Assembly: GCF_901709675.1 (NCBI RefSeq)
Contig: NC_051101.1
Coordinates: 9,258,501-9,322,500 of the forward strand
Length of the DNA: 64,000 nucleotides
Source of the DNA: Syngnathus acus
Taxonomy: Eukaryota > Chordata > Actinopteri > Syngnathiformes > Syngnathidae
Direction of reading: 5' to 3'
Shown here: one piece after another, positions 23,001-30,941 of the stretch
Numbering within the stretch: the first letter of the stretch is position 1
Layout: every line of letters begins with the position of its first letter
Notes under the pieces: model-generated
What the model was told of the DNA's origin: nothing
The model's database searches: none
The model's input: only the letters and a program-made list of their open reading frames with translations
Position numbers and translations under genes: made by a program

Positions 23001-25328
23001 AAGACACAAGAGAGTAATTATTCTGGTGTGGGACGCGTGTGAGGTGACCGACGCTGTGAAAGGCGGCATTGTGTGAGCTGCACTGTGTCCTAACACTGAG
23101 CCCTGAAGGAGGAATGGGAAACCACTGAGGAGGAAATAAAAAGCAAAAATTTAGCTCAAGTGGTAACTGACGTGTACAGCTGACACGTGCGTCTCAGCAC
23201 CATCTTTATCTTGAACTTTCTGAGTAAAGCATCAAAATGGCAGTTTTGTTTTCGTAGAATGGGTGATGGTCCTTATTTCTTCCGATAGTGGCCTCCAGTT
23301 GAGGAGACATTTTACAATCATCAGACCACTCTCCCCAAATAGACTCTTACTTTTTCCCCCTTCATACTAAAGAGGCCATTTGAACCCTTTTACTGTCCTA
23401 GACAGAGGTACTTTAGGCACTTCAACAGTCCAAGCGAATTGAAAAGGATCTTATATTATGTGGAGACTGCTTGCTGTCCAGTCTGCTCCAAATTTCTGCA
23501 TGCATATTTATACAGATTTGGAGTCAAACTCAAGGTTCGGGGGCCAGATGCGGCCCGCCACATCATTTTATGTGGACCGCAGACAAGTTGTGCATCGACT
23601 TCATGTGTCAATACTAAAATTGCAAATTGTCTTCACTTTTTAAAACTACAGATATTAGTAGCAATTTTATTACTTTTATTATTATTTTATATGTATTATA
23701 TATGTATTTATTTTTATTTATCAATATTTGTTTTTACCAGTCACTGATTTCAATGAGTATACGTAATATCATATCAAATATGAGTTTGACACCCCTTTTA
23801 TACAGTATGCGGGAGTTCTGCCCAACCTGCCCAATAATATTTTCTATTTTGTTTTAAACCCCCAGAACACAAAACTGATGCACTCGCATGACTTATTCAG
23901 TTGTACAAATCACAACGTGAATACGCAGATTTATTGCATCATCTGCTATTTTAATTGTTACAATACGTCGCTGGAATAGGTAGATGAACATAAATGTGCG
24001 TGTAAAGTATGAATAATTTTGGATAAATTAAATAAAATGTAATTACTTTTCCCACGGCACCCTTGCTGGGAACGGTTTACATTTTATCTAAAAAGAAACT
24101 GGGCTGTGATCATCCAACCCAATGAGATCGTGGGGTAAAGCCACTTAAAGCGGAGGTTATAAATGGCCACTAATCAGGGATGAGCCCTGAGTGTTTACAG
24201 CGAGGGATCAGTGAAACATTGCCCTAATTAATTTCCCAGTAGAGGCTTGTCAGGGGGGGGGCTGTTTTTACACGACCTCCGGTGCAAGCTACAGTAGGGG
24301 GCAGCAATGGAAATTTACAAGAGATTAGGCATTTGGAAAAAGTCTGCACGGTGTTTACAAAGGCTGAGCTAAAGAGGCTAATCGAGATATTTATAAAAGG
24401 CCTACCTGCTGTCGATAATTTGGTTAGCAGGCACTTTTCGTTGTTGGCTGTAGAGCCCCCTTCTGGTGCAACTGTTGAACTAATTAATTCCCTAACTGAT
24501 AGTTAGCTCATAGTAAATGCAAAGTGAACTGTCACCACTATAAAGCCTTTATCACTTTGTAAGTCTAATAACATTTTATCATTCTCAACTGTCAAGAATA
24601 AAGAGAAGTTAATGACCAAAATGACACATAATTCATCACAAATTGTACCGCTCAGATTATCCAGACACTTTCTCATGTTGCAGTGATTTTTGACTCAATG
24701 GTTATCGTGGCAATTTTTCCTCTCAGCAACACAAAACTGTAAAGAAGCCAAAGAAAATCAAAACACACTTGAAGAGTTTTCGTTGCTTACTGAGCCGAAG
24801 TCTTGCCAGATTCTCTGACACCGAGTACAGTTTGTTTGATTTCAATTTGCAGAAAATTTCGATTGAACTCAAACTTTTACATTGTGAATCAATATACTGC
24901 ATAGTTTCATGACTTAATATTCAGAATTGCATTCATTGGATTTTATGGTTGAAAGTGCGTGCCTGCTACATGTAAAATAAAGTTCTTCTTATTGTCAATG
25001 TGTTCTGCAGCTGCTGTCCAAGTCCATTGAGCAGTTACGTCAACCCAGCGCGCACCTGCAGGAGTCCAAGGAGGAGCTGCTCCACGGAGAGCAGCCGGAG
25101 CGCATGCAGGAGGACAGGCTGCCCCCCGGAGGAGTCATCCGGAAGCACACGCTGAGCAGCAGCGGCAGCAGCGGCGGCGGCTCCAGCGTGGAGCTCCCCG
25201 ACCCGCACTACGGGGTCATCAAGGTGAAGGAGGAGCCCCTGGATAGCGAGGACGAAAGCTTGGAGGCGGAGAGGAGCTCCTATCTTCACCAGGTCAAAGG
25301 GAGGCTGGTGATAAGAGCCATGATCTGA
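9610..25328 (+). CDS. hdac9b: hdac9b, MITR-type class IIa HDAC co-repressor (11 coding exons, whole span)
   Basis: Join 9610-9718, 14594-14835, 15061-15259, 15964-16087, 16180-16301, 19473-19604, 20095-20210, 21450-21572, 21954-22131, 22215-22429, 25011-25328; 1878 nt with every splice phase matching. It gives 625 aa from ATG 9610, or 596 aa from ATG 9697, the start matching mammalian HDAC9 ([15 protein letters not shown]). Numbering from 9697: CtBP-type motif PLDLR 23-27; glutamine-rich coiled region about 40-140; MEF2-binding helix 157-173; basic nuclear signal and first 14-3-3 site (S238) 233-262; [12 protein letters not shown] block about 338-349; second 14-3-3 site S456; SUMO motif VKEE 563-566. 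Mammalian MITR is about 590 aa. By family knowledge it binds MEF2 in the nucleus, recruits CtBP and other HDACs, and leaves when the two serines are phosphorylated. No catalytic domain is encoded. The b-paralogue name follows zebrafish usage. Confidence 0.93.
9719..14593 (+). other. hdac9b intron 1
   Basis: 4.9-kb phase 1 intron, GT at 9719, AG at 14592-14593. It starts with a pyrimidine-rich stretch. It holds the E-box/MEF2 pair near 13050 and a small perfect tandem duplication (21 bases repeated at 13981 and 14006). No coding exon is recognised. Confidence 0.8.
13048..13072 (+). promoter_or_regulatory. E-box plus MEF2 site in hdac9b intron 1
   Basis: CAGGTG at 13049-13054 is followed nine bases later by a perfect MEF2 motif CTATTTTTAG at 13063-13072. 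Paired E-box and MEF2 sites are typical of muscle enhancers. Activity is inferred. Confidence 0.4.
14594..14835 (+). CDS. hdac9b: hdac9b coding exon 2 (CtBP motif, start of glutamine-rich region)
   Basis: Acceptor ATACAG, donor CTCAAG|GTGGGT; phase 1 in, phase 0 out. It encodes residues 8-88, including [13 protein letters not shown], which is almost identical to the mammalian protein and holds the PxDL-type CtBP-binding motif. The glutamine-rich stretch that drives oligomerisation in class IIa HDACs follows ([19 protein letters not shown]). Confidence 0.95.
15061..15259 (+). CDS. hdac9b: hdac9b coding exon 3 (poly-Q rich coiled coil)
   Basis: Acceptor TTCAACAG, donor GAGAGA|GTAAGA; phase 0 in, phase 1 out. 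Residues 89-154. It opens [20 protein letters not shown], matching the mammalian glutamine-rich helix. The middle (15118-15185) is an expanded CAG/CAA tract with His and Ser interruptions, longer than I recall in mammals. The tract creates long leucine- and cysteine-rich reading frames on the opposite strand, which are shadows. Confidence 0.93.
15260..15963 (+). other. hdac9b intron 3
   Basis: AT-rich 704-bp intron with (TTA)n near 15308-15330. Nothing else is recognisable. Confidence 0.8.
15964..16087 (+). CDS. hdac9b: hdac9b coding exon 4 (MEF2-binding helix)
   Basis: Acceptor TCTCACAG, donor GGTACAG|GTGACT; phase 1 in, phase 2 out. Residues 155-195. It encodes [20 protein letters not shown], the class IIa signature that docks on the MEF2 MADS/MEF2 domain, followed by [12 protein letters not shown]. 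This is the clearest family identifier in the gene. Confidence 0.97.
16180..16301 (+). CDS. hdac9b: hdac9b coding exon 5
   Basis: Acceptor GTCCTCAG, donor AGACAG|GTCAGC; phase 2 in, phase 1 out. Residues 196-236. It encodes [11 protein letters not shown] and ends KDDFPLRKT, the upstream half of the first 14-3-3 docking site, which is completed by exon 6. Confidence 0.95.
16302..19472 (+). other. hdac9b intron 5
   Basis: 3.2-kb phase 1 intron separating the two halves of the first 14-3-3 site. No exon is seen. The frames 18571-19014 (+) and 18241-18528 (-) have no family features. A C-rich segment (18480-18700) differs in composition from the rest. Confidence 0.75.
19473..19604 (+). CDS. hdac9b: hdac9b coding exon 6 (14-3-3 site 1 and nuclear localisation signal)
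   Basis: Acceptor CTTTTTTAG, donor CATGG|GTATGA; phase 1 at both ends. Residues 237-280: [21 protein letters not shown]238 in RKTASEP matches the CaMK/PKD-phosphorylated serine of class IIa HDACs, and the run of K/R is the nuclear import signal. Confidence 0.96.
19630..20035. repeat. AT-rich low-complexity region in hdac9b introns
   Basis: TATG, TG and TA runs flank the palindromic MITE. They give rise to spurious Tyr/Ile frames on both strands. Confidence 0.9.
19824..19996 (+). mobile_element. palindromic MITE within AT repeats
   Basis: A 173-bp element with perfect 27-bp terminal inverted repeats (19824-19850 and 19970-19996), starting TACCGTAATTTTCGGACTAT. Internal TATAAGTCGC sub-repeats recur at 19841, 19857 and 19934. 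It is flanked on both sides by (TA)n, consistent with a TA target. No coding capacity. Confidence 0.7.
20095..20210 (+). CDS. hdac9b: hdac9b coding exon 7 (Ser/Pro/Gly-rich linker)
   Basis: Acceptor TTCTGCAG, donor ACTGAG|GTACAT; phase 1 in, phase 0 out. Residues 281-319, including [10 protein letters not shown], which aligns with [10 protein letters not shown] in mammalian HDAC9. Otherwise a low-complexity linker. Confidence 0.92.
20211..21449 (+). other. hdac9b intron 7
   Basis: 1.2-kb intron with a run of 23 A (20280-20302) and a GC-richer middle (20760-21310). A CTCF-like core lies at 21279-21292, and a 10-base inverted repeat GCTGGTCCCC/GGGGACCAGC at 21228 and 21304. No exon is recognised. 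Confidence 0.75.
21450..21572 (+). CDS. hdac9b: hdac9b coding exon 8
   Basis: Acceptor GTCATATAG, donor ATCAGC|GTAAGT; phase 0 at both ends. Residues 320-360 contain [19 protein letters not shown], matching the conserved [18 protein letters not shown] of HDAC9. An overlapping frame (21395-21622) carries a longer open frame with a Met start, but it is not the coding frame. Confidence 0.95.
21573..21953 (+). other. hdac9b intron 8
   Basis: 381-bp AT-rich phase 0 intron; nothing of note. Confidence 0.8.
21954..22131 (+). CDS. hdac9b: hdac9b coding exon 9
   Basis: Acceptor CTTTTCAG, donor CCACTG|GTAAGA; phase 0 in, phase 1 out. Residues 361-419 end with [20 protein letters not shown], which matches the mammalian [19 protein letters not shown] helix. 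The exon is open in a second frame as well, which is a shadow. Confidence 0.95.
22215..22429 (+). CDS. hdac9b: hdac9b coding exon 10 (14-3-3 site 2)
   Basis: Acceptor TTGTTCAAG, donor AATAAG|GTTTGT; phase 1 in, phase 0 out. Residues 420-491. It contains [15 protein letters not shown], with S456 the second 14-3-3 serine, followed by the conserved glutamine-rich [19 protein letters not shown] helix. Confidence 0.96.
23516..23796 (+). mobile_element. non-autonomous hAT-type MITE, copy 2
   Basis: Same family as the 6.2-kb copy (GGAGTCAAACTCAAGG ... TGAGTTTGACACCCCT; interior CGGCCCGCCACATCATTTTA). It is flanked by identical TTTATACAG at 23507-23515 and 23797-23805, an 8-9 bp target-site duplication typical of hAT insertion. 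It lies in hdac9b intron 10. Confidence 0.8.
24291..24466. promoter_or_regulatory. pair of CTCF-like motifs in opposite orientation
   Basis: ACAGTAGGGGGCAG at 24291-24304 (+) fits 13 of 14 positions of CCASYAGRKGGCRS. GAGCCCCCTTCTGG at 24453-24466 fits 12 of 14 on the - strand. The orientation is convergent, 150 bp apart. Confidence 0.35.
25011..25328 (+). CDS. hdac9b: hdac9b last coding exon 11 (SUMO motif and MITR tail)
   Basis: Acceptor GTTCTGCAG, phase 0. Residues 492-596. It holds [22 protein letters not shown] and [13 protein letters not shown], a sumoylation consensus (K564) with a following acidic, phosphorylatable patch. At 25292/25293 the frame crosses CACCAG|GTCAAAGG, where full-length HDAC9 would splice to its catalytic exons, and reads on for 11 residues ([11 protein letters not shown]) to TGA at 25326. 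Mammalian MITR arises by the same read-through into a short tail ending FVIKVII. GC content is clearly higher than in the flanking introns. Confidence 0.95.
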   Translation: MLSKSIEQLRQPSAHLQESKEELLHGEQPERMQEDRLPPGGVIRKHTLSSSGSSGGGSSVELPDPHYGVIKVKEEPLDSEDESLEAERSSYLHQVKGRLVIRAMI

Positions 25329-26845
25329 GGATTACGGGGAGCCCGTCACACACTCCAACATTCGCAGCACATCCCTGTAGTGTACACACACACGCGCACA
25401 CACACGGCGGCACTGTAGGCCCTTTGTGGCCGCAGCGGCAAACCATCCCTTTTCCACTCGTTCATCACTCCCTTTGAGACTATCCGCCATCCTCGTAGTA
25501 AATATGTAGGCTACATTGTTGTGTACATAATACCAAGACAAACGAGCTGCTTATGGTCGTTTGGAGTCTACTCGGCTGACAGAAGATGATGTACATGGCC
25601 GCTGTCTATGTACTGTGGATTTAGCATCATAGTCTACGCTATCTCAAGGGGACAGGTTAGGCAGGTGCACGGTGCGGACGAGCCAACTCGAGTTCCCACC
25701 GTGCATATTTTCACCACTGAATGCTCCTCGGCACTGAATATGATCATGAATCTTTGCAGTATGTTCAAGGGATGGGGTGGGGGGGGTATACCTACTCTGT
25801 TATTCTGGAAAATCTACATTGATGTTCTATGTTAAAGGTTGAACATCTGTCTTAGCCAGAATGTACATTTTAAATGCTGACACGGGACGCTCCCCCGTGT
25901 TGAGCGATGTCGATGGAATACGGTCCACATCTCGGATTGCAGTTTTTAGGATAAAGCACTCACCCCCCCCCACCCACACCAGCGACTCGGGTGCACATGC
26001 ATCACCCAACACTCACTCGCTAGCGTTCTGTCTCTGTCTGGGCCCCGTGTTAGCTGAGCTCTCCTCCCCTGCGGGTCCAAATCAAAACGCTCCTGCCCAG
26101 CTTTCAGCAGAGGAGTCAGAGCGAGCGAGCGAGCGAGAGAGAGCGAGAGGGCCGGGCAGGAAATGCCTTCTAGAAGCCAGGAGTTGGAGTGATTCATGTG
26201 TGCAAGAATGTTTGCGAGAGAGGAGGGCCTTGGCTTGGACTAAGTCAGGAGTCTAAAGGGCCAGGCTTCACAATTGATTTACTGTCAAGGCGAATTACAA
26301 AGTGAGTGGGGATACGGTCAAGGGAGTCCTATATATGGGAGATGGCTTCCTCTCTTTTCCCCAGTGGGCATGCTTACCTCAACGTGCAGGTTTGATGTAA
26401 GGCATAAAGAAAACAAAGAAAAAAAAAAACAGGATGGGATATTTTCTCATTCGATCCCATTTCCCTTAAAAGTGCCCATTGCGACATGTATAGTCTGTCT
26501 TAAAAGTGATCAGTCCAATGTATCGGATAGCTGTAAACCGTCCCGTTCCGTTTGTAAAACTGCTCGTGAGAGTCTGTGTTTGGATCCACGTGAGCTGTCT
26601 GTCTTATGAACCGTACATGTCACTTTGTCCGGGTTTTATTGTGCTAGGTTGAGTAAACACCGTCAGAACAACGCGAGTCCTTTTCTCTTGCCTCTTTGAG
26701 TGAATTGTGATGACGAGAGAAGAACTTCTTGGGTGTGAAATGTCAAAAGGAAGAGTTTTTGTTTGTTTGTTTGTTTGTTCTTCTTTTGGCCTTGTGTGAC
26801 ACCTTTTTTTAAGAAAATAAAAATAAAATTAATTTACCTTCAAAG
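25329..26845 (+). other. hdac9b: hdac9b 3'UTR
   Basis: About 1.5 kb from the TGA to the first clustered poly(A) signals. It holds a short (CA)n run near 25383-25407, a GC-rich middle with (GAGC)n at 26120-26150, and (TTGT)n at 26757-26780. Open frames here (25861-26256, 26274-26609) show no family resemblance. Confidence 0.75.
26816..26827 (+). terminator. hdac9b polyadenylation signals
   Basis: Two abutting AATAAA hexamers (26816-26821, 26822-26827) are followed within 40 bases by the GT/T-rich stretch TTCTCGTCTCTTTGCTGGTT. Cleavage is expected near 26840-26850. Confidence 0.75.
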
Positions 26846-28856
26846 TTCTCGTCTCTTTGCTGGTTATTGAAAAGACTAAGACTCTCACCCTCTCACTCTG
26901 ACATCTCATTTATAAAATAGAAGAACTAAACCGCCGCAATTGAACACATCTGTCTTGTGATGTAATTTCAAAAGTGTTTCTTCACACAATGGGCTTGATT
27001 TTTATGCCCGACACAAGCTAATTGGATGCCTGGATGAAGTTAACATTCTTTTGCACTTTGAAATGGGTGTTTGCGCCGTTGTGGGTGTGGACACAAATGA
27101 CTAGCTTCCCAGCTAATGGAAGTGGCCCCTTTAATTCCCTTTAAAACATCACACACACACACACATATAAGGACAGACACACAAATACAACAAACATAAT
27201 TAGCTTTGGCCTTTTAAAAGCTCTGATAATCGTGACACATCACGTAATATGACTAATTTTAAGAATGTTTCTATTTAATAGGTCAGGAATTCTTAGGATG
27301 TGACCTTCAGAGAAGAAGAAGATATTCCCATGACATGGTAATTATGTTTGATTATATTTATTGAATTAGGATAATGATGGGTCCTTGAACAATTTACGAT
27401 TTATTCAAATTCTTTTTGACTTTTGATGCACACCCTTTACCTTTGGAATTTCCCCTGTAAAATGCCTGTTAAATTTGACACAAATGGGCTTTTCTCACGC
27501 TAAAGCAGCTCTTTATTTTCAGGCATGTATGTCAAGTCTTTACAGGGGGTTTAAGAAGCTTTCCGAGTGCATCGTTTGAAGTGAATGAGCAGGGTAGATT
27601 GTGGTGGCATTAGTCCAGTCAAGATAAGGTGAGCTGATGAATGACTTGCATGCATACCCTCAAACACAGCTTAGGCAATTTCACAGCACGTTTAGCGAGT
27701 GATGCTGGCCTGAGATGCCATACACGCCATCAAAAGTCTCTGAGGCCGACATTGTTTTCTGCTAAACGTGTACAGGACATACAAGAGTTTATTACAGTTC
27801 ACATTTGGCACCATCTTTGAGATTGAATGAGTTAGCCTGAAAATTTACAGAAATCTTTCCACAAATAATTTGGTCTCTGGAATGCCTGCACAGCTTCGAT
27901 TTAACCAAGAAAATCGAATGTTATGTAGGCATAGCTAGCTAGCAACTGTAAGTTGCAACAAAAGAGCTTGCGAGCACTCGGAGAAAAAAATAAACTTTGT
28001 TCCTTGCAGGACGTTTGAGTTTTGATTTAGTCACACCGACATGAATCAAAGGGAATCGCTTCGACCGCACACGTCAGGCTTGCTTCCTAACGTTCTATCC
28101 ATGACGTACGCTCGCCTTTGAAGCCCTCCATAGGGGACGACGCTGCAGAGTGTTGAATTTGAGAAGGTTTCAGCATTTTGGCCCCTTCACACTTCCATCA
28201 CGACTAATTGGACTGATGACCCGCAGCCCGCAGCGTGGTCGTTTTGTGGTAGTCATTGGAGACGACTGATTGATTGACTCCAAAAATGAATCCAGTACGC
28301 TAAAAAAAAAAGATGTGGAATGTTTCTTTGGGCTCTGAGGACCACAAGGTTGGAGATCAACTTCACTGCAGCCTACATTTCAAGCTCCATGCCACAGGAT
28401 GACAGTTCTCCCGTTTGCAAATGACAAATTAAGTCGAATTTTATGTTTAAGTTTTACAGCATTGGCTAAACTTTTTTTGCTCTCTTTTTGATGCAAGCCC
28501 AACGCTCCCTTAAACATTGTACATTTTGATGTAATGAGGCAGGACACATGCCAAAATAAAGACCACTGGAGCACACATCAACTTTAAGTCCAAGTTAGAA
28601 ACAGAAAGTTAACTGAGGAAACACCCCGATCGCCGTCATACTTATTTTGCATCTTATTTTTTTTACAATGGGGCAGCAAGTTGTGAATAGCGCATCTTCC
28701 ACACAATCAAGAGGTTTGCATCTTGAATCACACCCAGTATGCTTTCCCCAACATTCCAAAACATGCTAGTTAGGTTCATTGAAGACAAAAATGTCATTTG
28801 TGATCAACTTTAGCTTGGCTCCAAATGTGACAGTTTTTATCCCCCCAAAAAATGGT

Positions 28857-28884
28857 GGATGGATGGATGGATGGATGGATGGAT
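28857..28884. repeat. (GGAT)n microsatellite
   Basis: Seven uninterrupted GGAT units. Confidence 0.9.
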
Positions 28885-30805
28885 GCAATGTCAAGTCGAT
28901 TGTGGCCCTCGAGCATAGTTTTCCCGAGTGCTTCATCCGTTCACAGCATGATGGCTGTCAATCATATGCAAGCTGTAGGAGATTGATGTCATGTTTTGAT
29001 TACAGCGTCCGCAGAAGGTAAAACAGCATTCACCACATATCCTGGTCTTTCATGGTAATGCTCAGCTCTCCACAAATCTCAATATATGCTGAGCGTTTGA
29101 CATCACATAAGATCATGGCCTCATAATTCCGAGATGAATGAGTAAAGACATGTATTCAGTGAAACTCTACTCTGCCAGCTCCTGCCCACCAATGTTGACG
29201 ATGACAGACAGCTTAGAACAGCAAAGGAAAATTTCCAGCTTTCAAGCGTGCGCCTTGAGATGTGCATGAATCTGGCACCCAGTGGTACGACGTGGTGTTT
29301 TTCTTTCCATGTGCTGTTAAACTGCACTTGAAACGTGGGACAGTGCAGCACTGGCGGCCGACGGAGAAGTGTTTTGTGTCCTGGCGTGAAAAAAAAGAGA
29401 AGAAGGAGGGAGGTGGGCTGATGTCAGATGGGCGTGCTGCTGAAAGCTGACTGAATGTTTGTGGCCCGCGATGCATTGGCCTGTCCAAGGCCCAGCGTTT
29501 TGTCCTTCATTGGCTGCCATTTGCCATTAAATCATAAACCTCGCAAGATTAAATCTTTGGAGGCTTGCATGTACTGCAGAATGGGAAATGGACTTCAGTA
29601 ATCGCTTTGAAGCGTTTTATTTTCACAAAAGGAATGTGAATGTATTCAGAGGACACAGAAGGCAGAGGAAGTGTAGAAAATGACAACTTGATCTTTGAGA
29701 AGGAAAGGAATATTTTATTTCTGAATATTTTGAGCTCATTTGCTCAGTAAAAAAGATATTTACCATTATAAAATATTCATGTTCTTCATGACTGATACAG
29801 CAGATATTTTTCATGATGTCACCTATGTGAATCGTCACCAGGATCTAAAAAAAAAAAATCCTGGTATCGAAAAATATCCCACAGTAGAAAAAAACACCTC
29901 CTTGAAGGAGTTTCAAAGAAAACATCCTTTTAAGAGCAGAGAAAGAAGTCCATAACTTTTCCTTCTGTCTTCTTTGATAAAACACTGATGACCCCATTGG
30001 AGATAGTGTTAATAATGCTGTCAGTCTCCTTGACTAGCGTCAACCTTACTGTTATCTTAGCCTTTCAAGGATTACTATACCTTTTCAAGTTTAATGAGAT
30101 AAGAGACCCGGGGGAGTTCTCCCTGCTGGGTTCAAAGACTGCCTGGCTTTAGGAACTGCTTTGTCTCAGCCACTGATTGACCCGACTGATACTGTGGAAC
30201 CTTGCGATGGAACCTCGCCATTGGCCTGACAAACTTGGCCTCTCGTGTCTGTGAGAATCACCATCACCGCAGTTCTGGCGTCACAGGGTTGCCGTCTCTT
30301 TGCTTTGATTGCAGTGACCAGGCACTTTTATATGTCTTTACCCCGTCCAGTACAGAGACCATAAAACTAGTCTGCCGCTCTCCAAATGGTCGGACAAGCT
30401 GTGCTTGTAAGTGTTGCCTGACTTGCACTGCTGGCTGAAATGACATCCCGAGGGCTTGCAAAAAACAGGATTTCTTCCGACGCTGCATGCCAGCAGACCA
30501 TCAGCAGATCCAGCTCGGAACTACTCATTTTGCCAGTTGAGGGTTGTGGCCGTCGACCACTGGGATTTGTCTTGTCGAATCTACACAGTGTGACAAACGA
30601 CAAAATAACCAATGATGTTCTAGCTTTTGTTCAAAATGGTTTTTGACAAAAATAACACATAAAACTAGATTTTACAAATTGAACATTGTTTATTGAAAAT
30701 TGGCTCCATTGTAAATATGTTCGTTATAACCACACGTCTTAGCTATAAGGGGTCGGATATGTTGAAGCCATTTTAGTTTCCTTAGCTTAAACTCTTATTT
30801 TGGTT

Positions 30806-30890
30806 AAGATTGACTGGCCTTGGGCTATGGACTTTTATTTTGAACTTTGGTGAAGATTTGCTGGCCTTGGGCCATGGACTTTTATTTTGA
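30806..30890. repeat. tandem duplication, 47-bp period
   Basis: Two copies of AAGATT(GA/TG)CTGGCCTTGGGC(T/C)ATGGAC..TTTTGA at 30806 and 30853 differ at three positions over 38 bases. Confidence 0.85.
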
Positions 30891-30903
30891 CACAGCCTTT
30901 GAT

Positions 30904-30941
30904 CACCTGGTCAGTCACCTGATCAGTTACCTGACCAGGTA
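30904..30941. promoter_or_regulatory. E-box (CACCTG) cluster
   Basis: CACCTG at 30904 and 30916, TACCTG at 30929 and CAGGTA at 30936 occur in 38 bases at 12-13 bp spacing. CACCTG is bound by ZEB, SNAIL and E-protein factors. Function is inferred. Confidence 0.3.

Larger units (their letters stand above)
22430..25010 (+). other. hdac9b intron 10
   Basis: 2.6-kb phase 0 intron containing a hAT-type MITE with target-site duplication (23507-23805) and two oppositely oriented CTCF-like motifs (24291, 24453). No coding exon is recognised. Confidence 0.8.
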
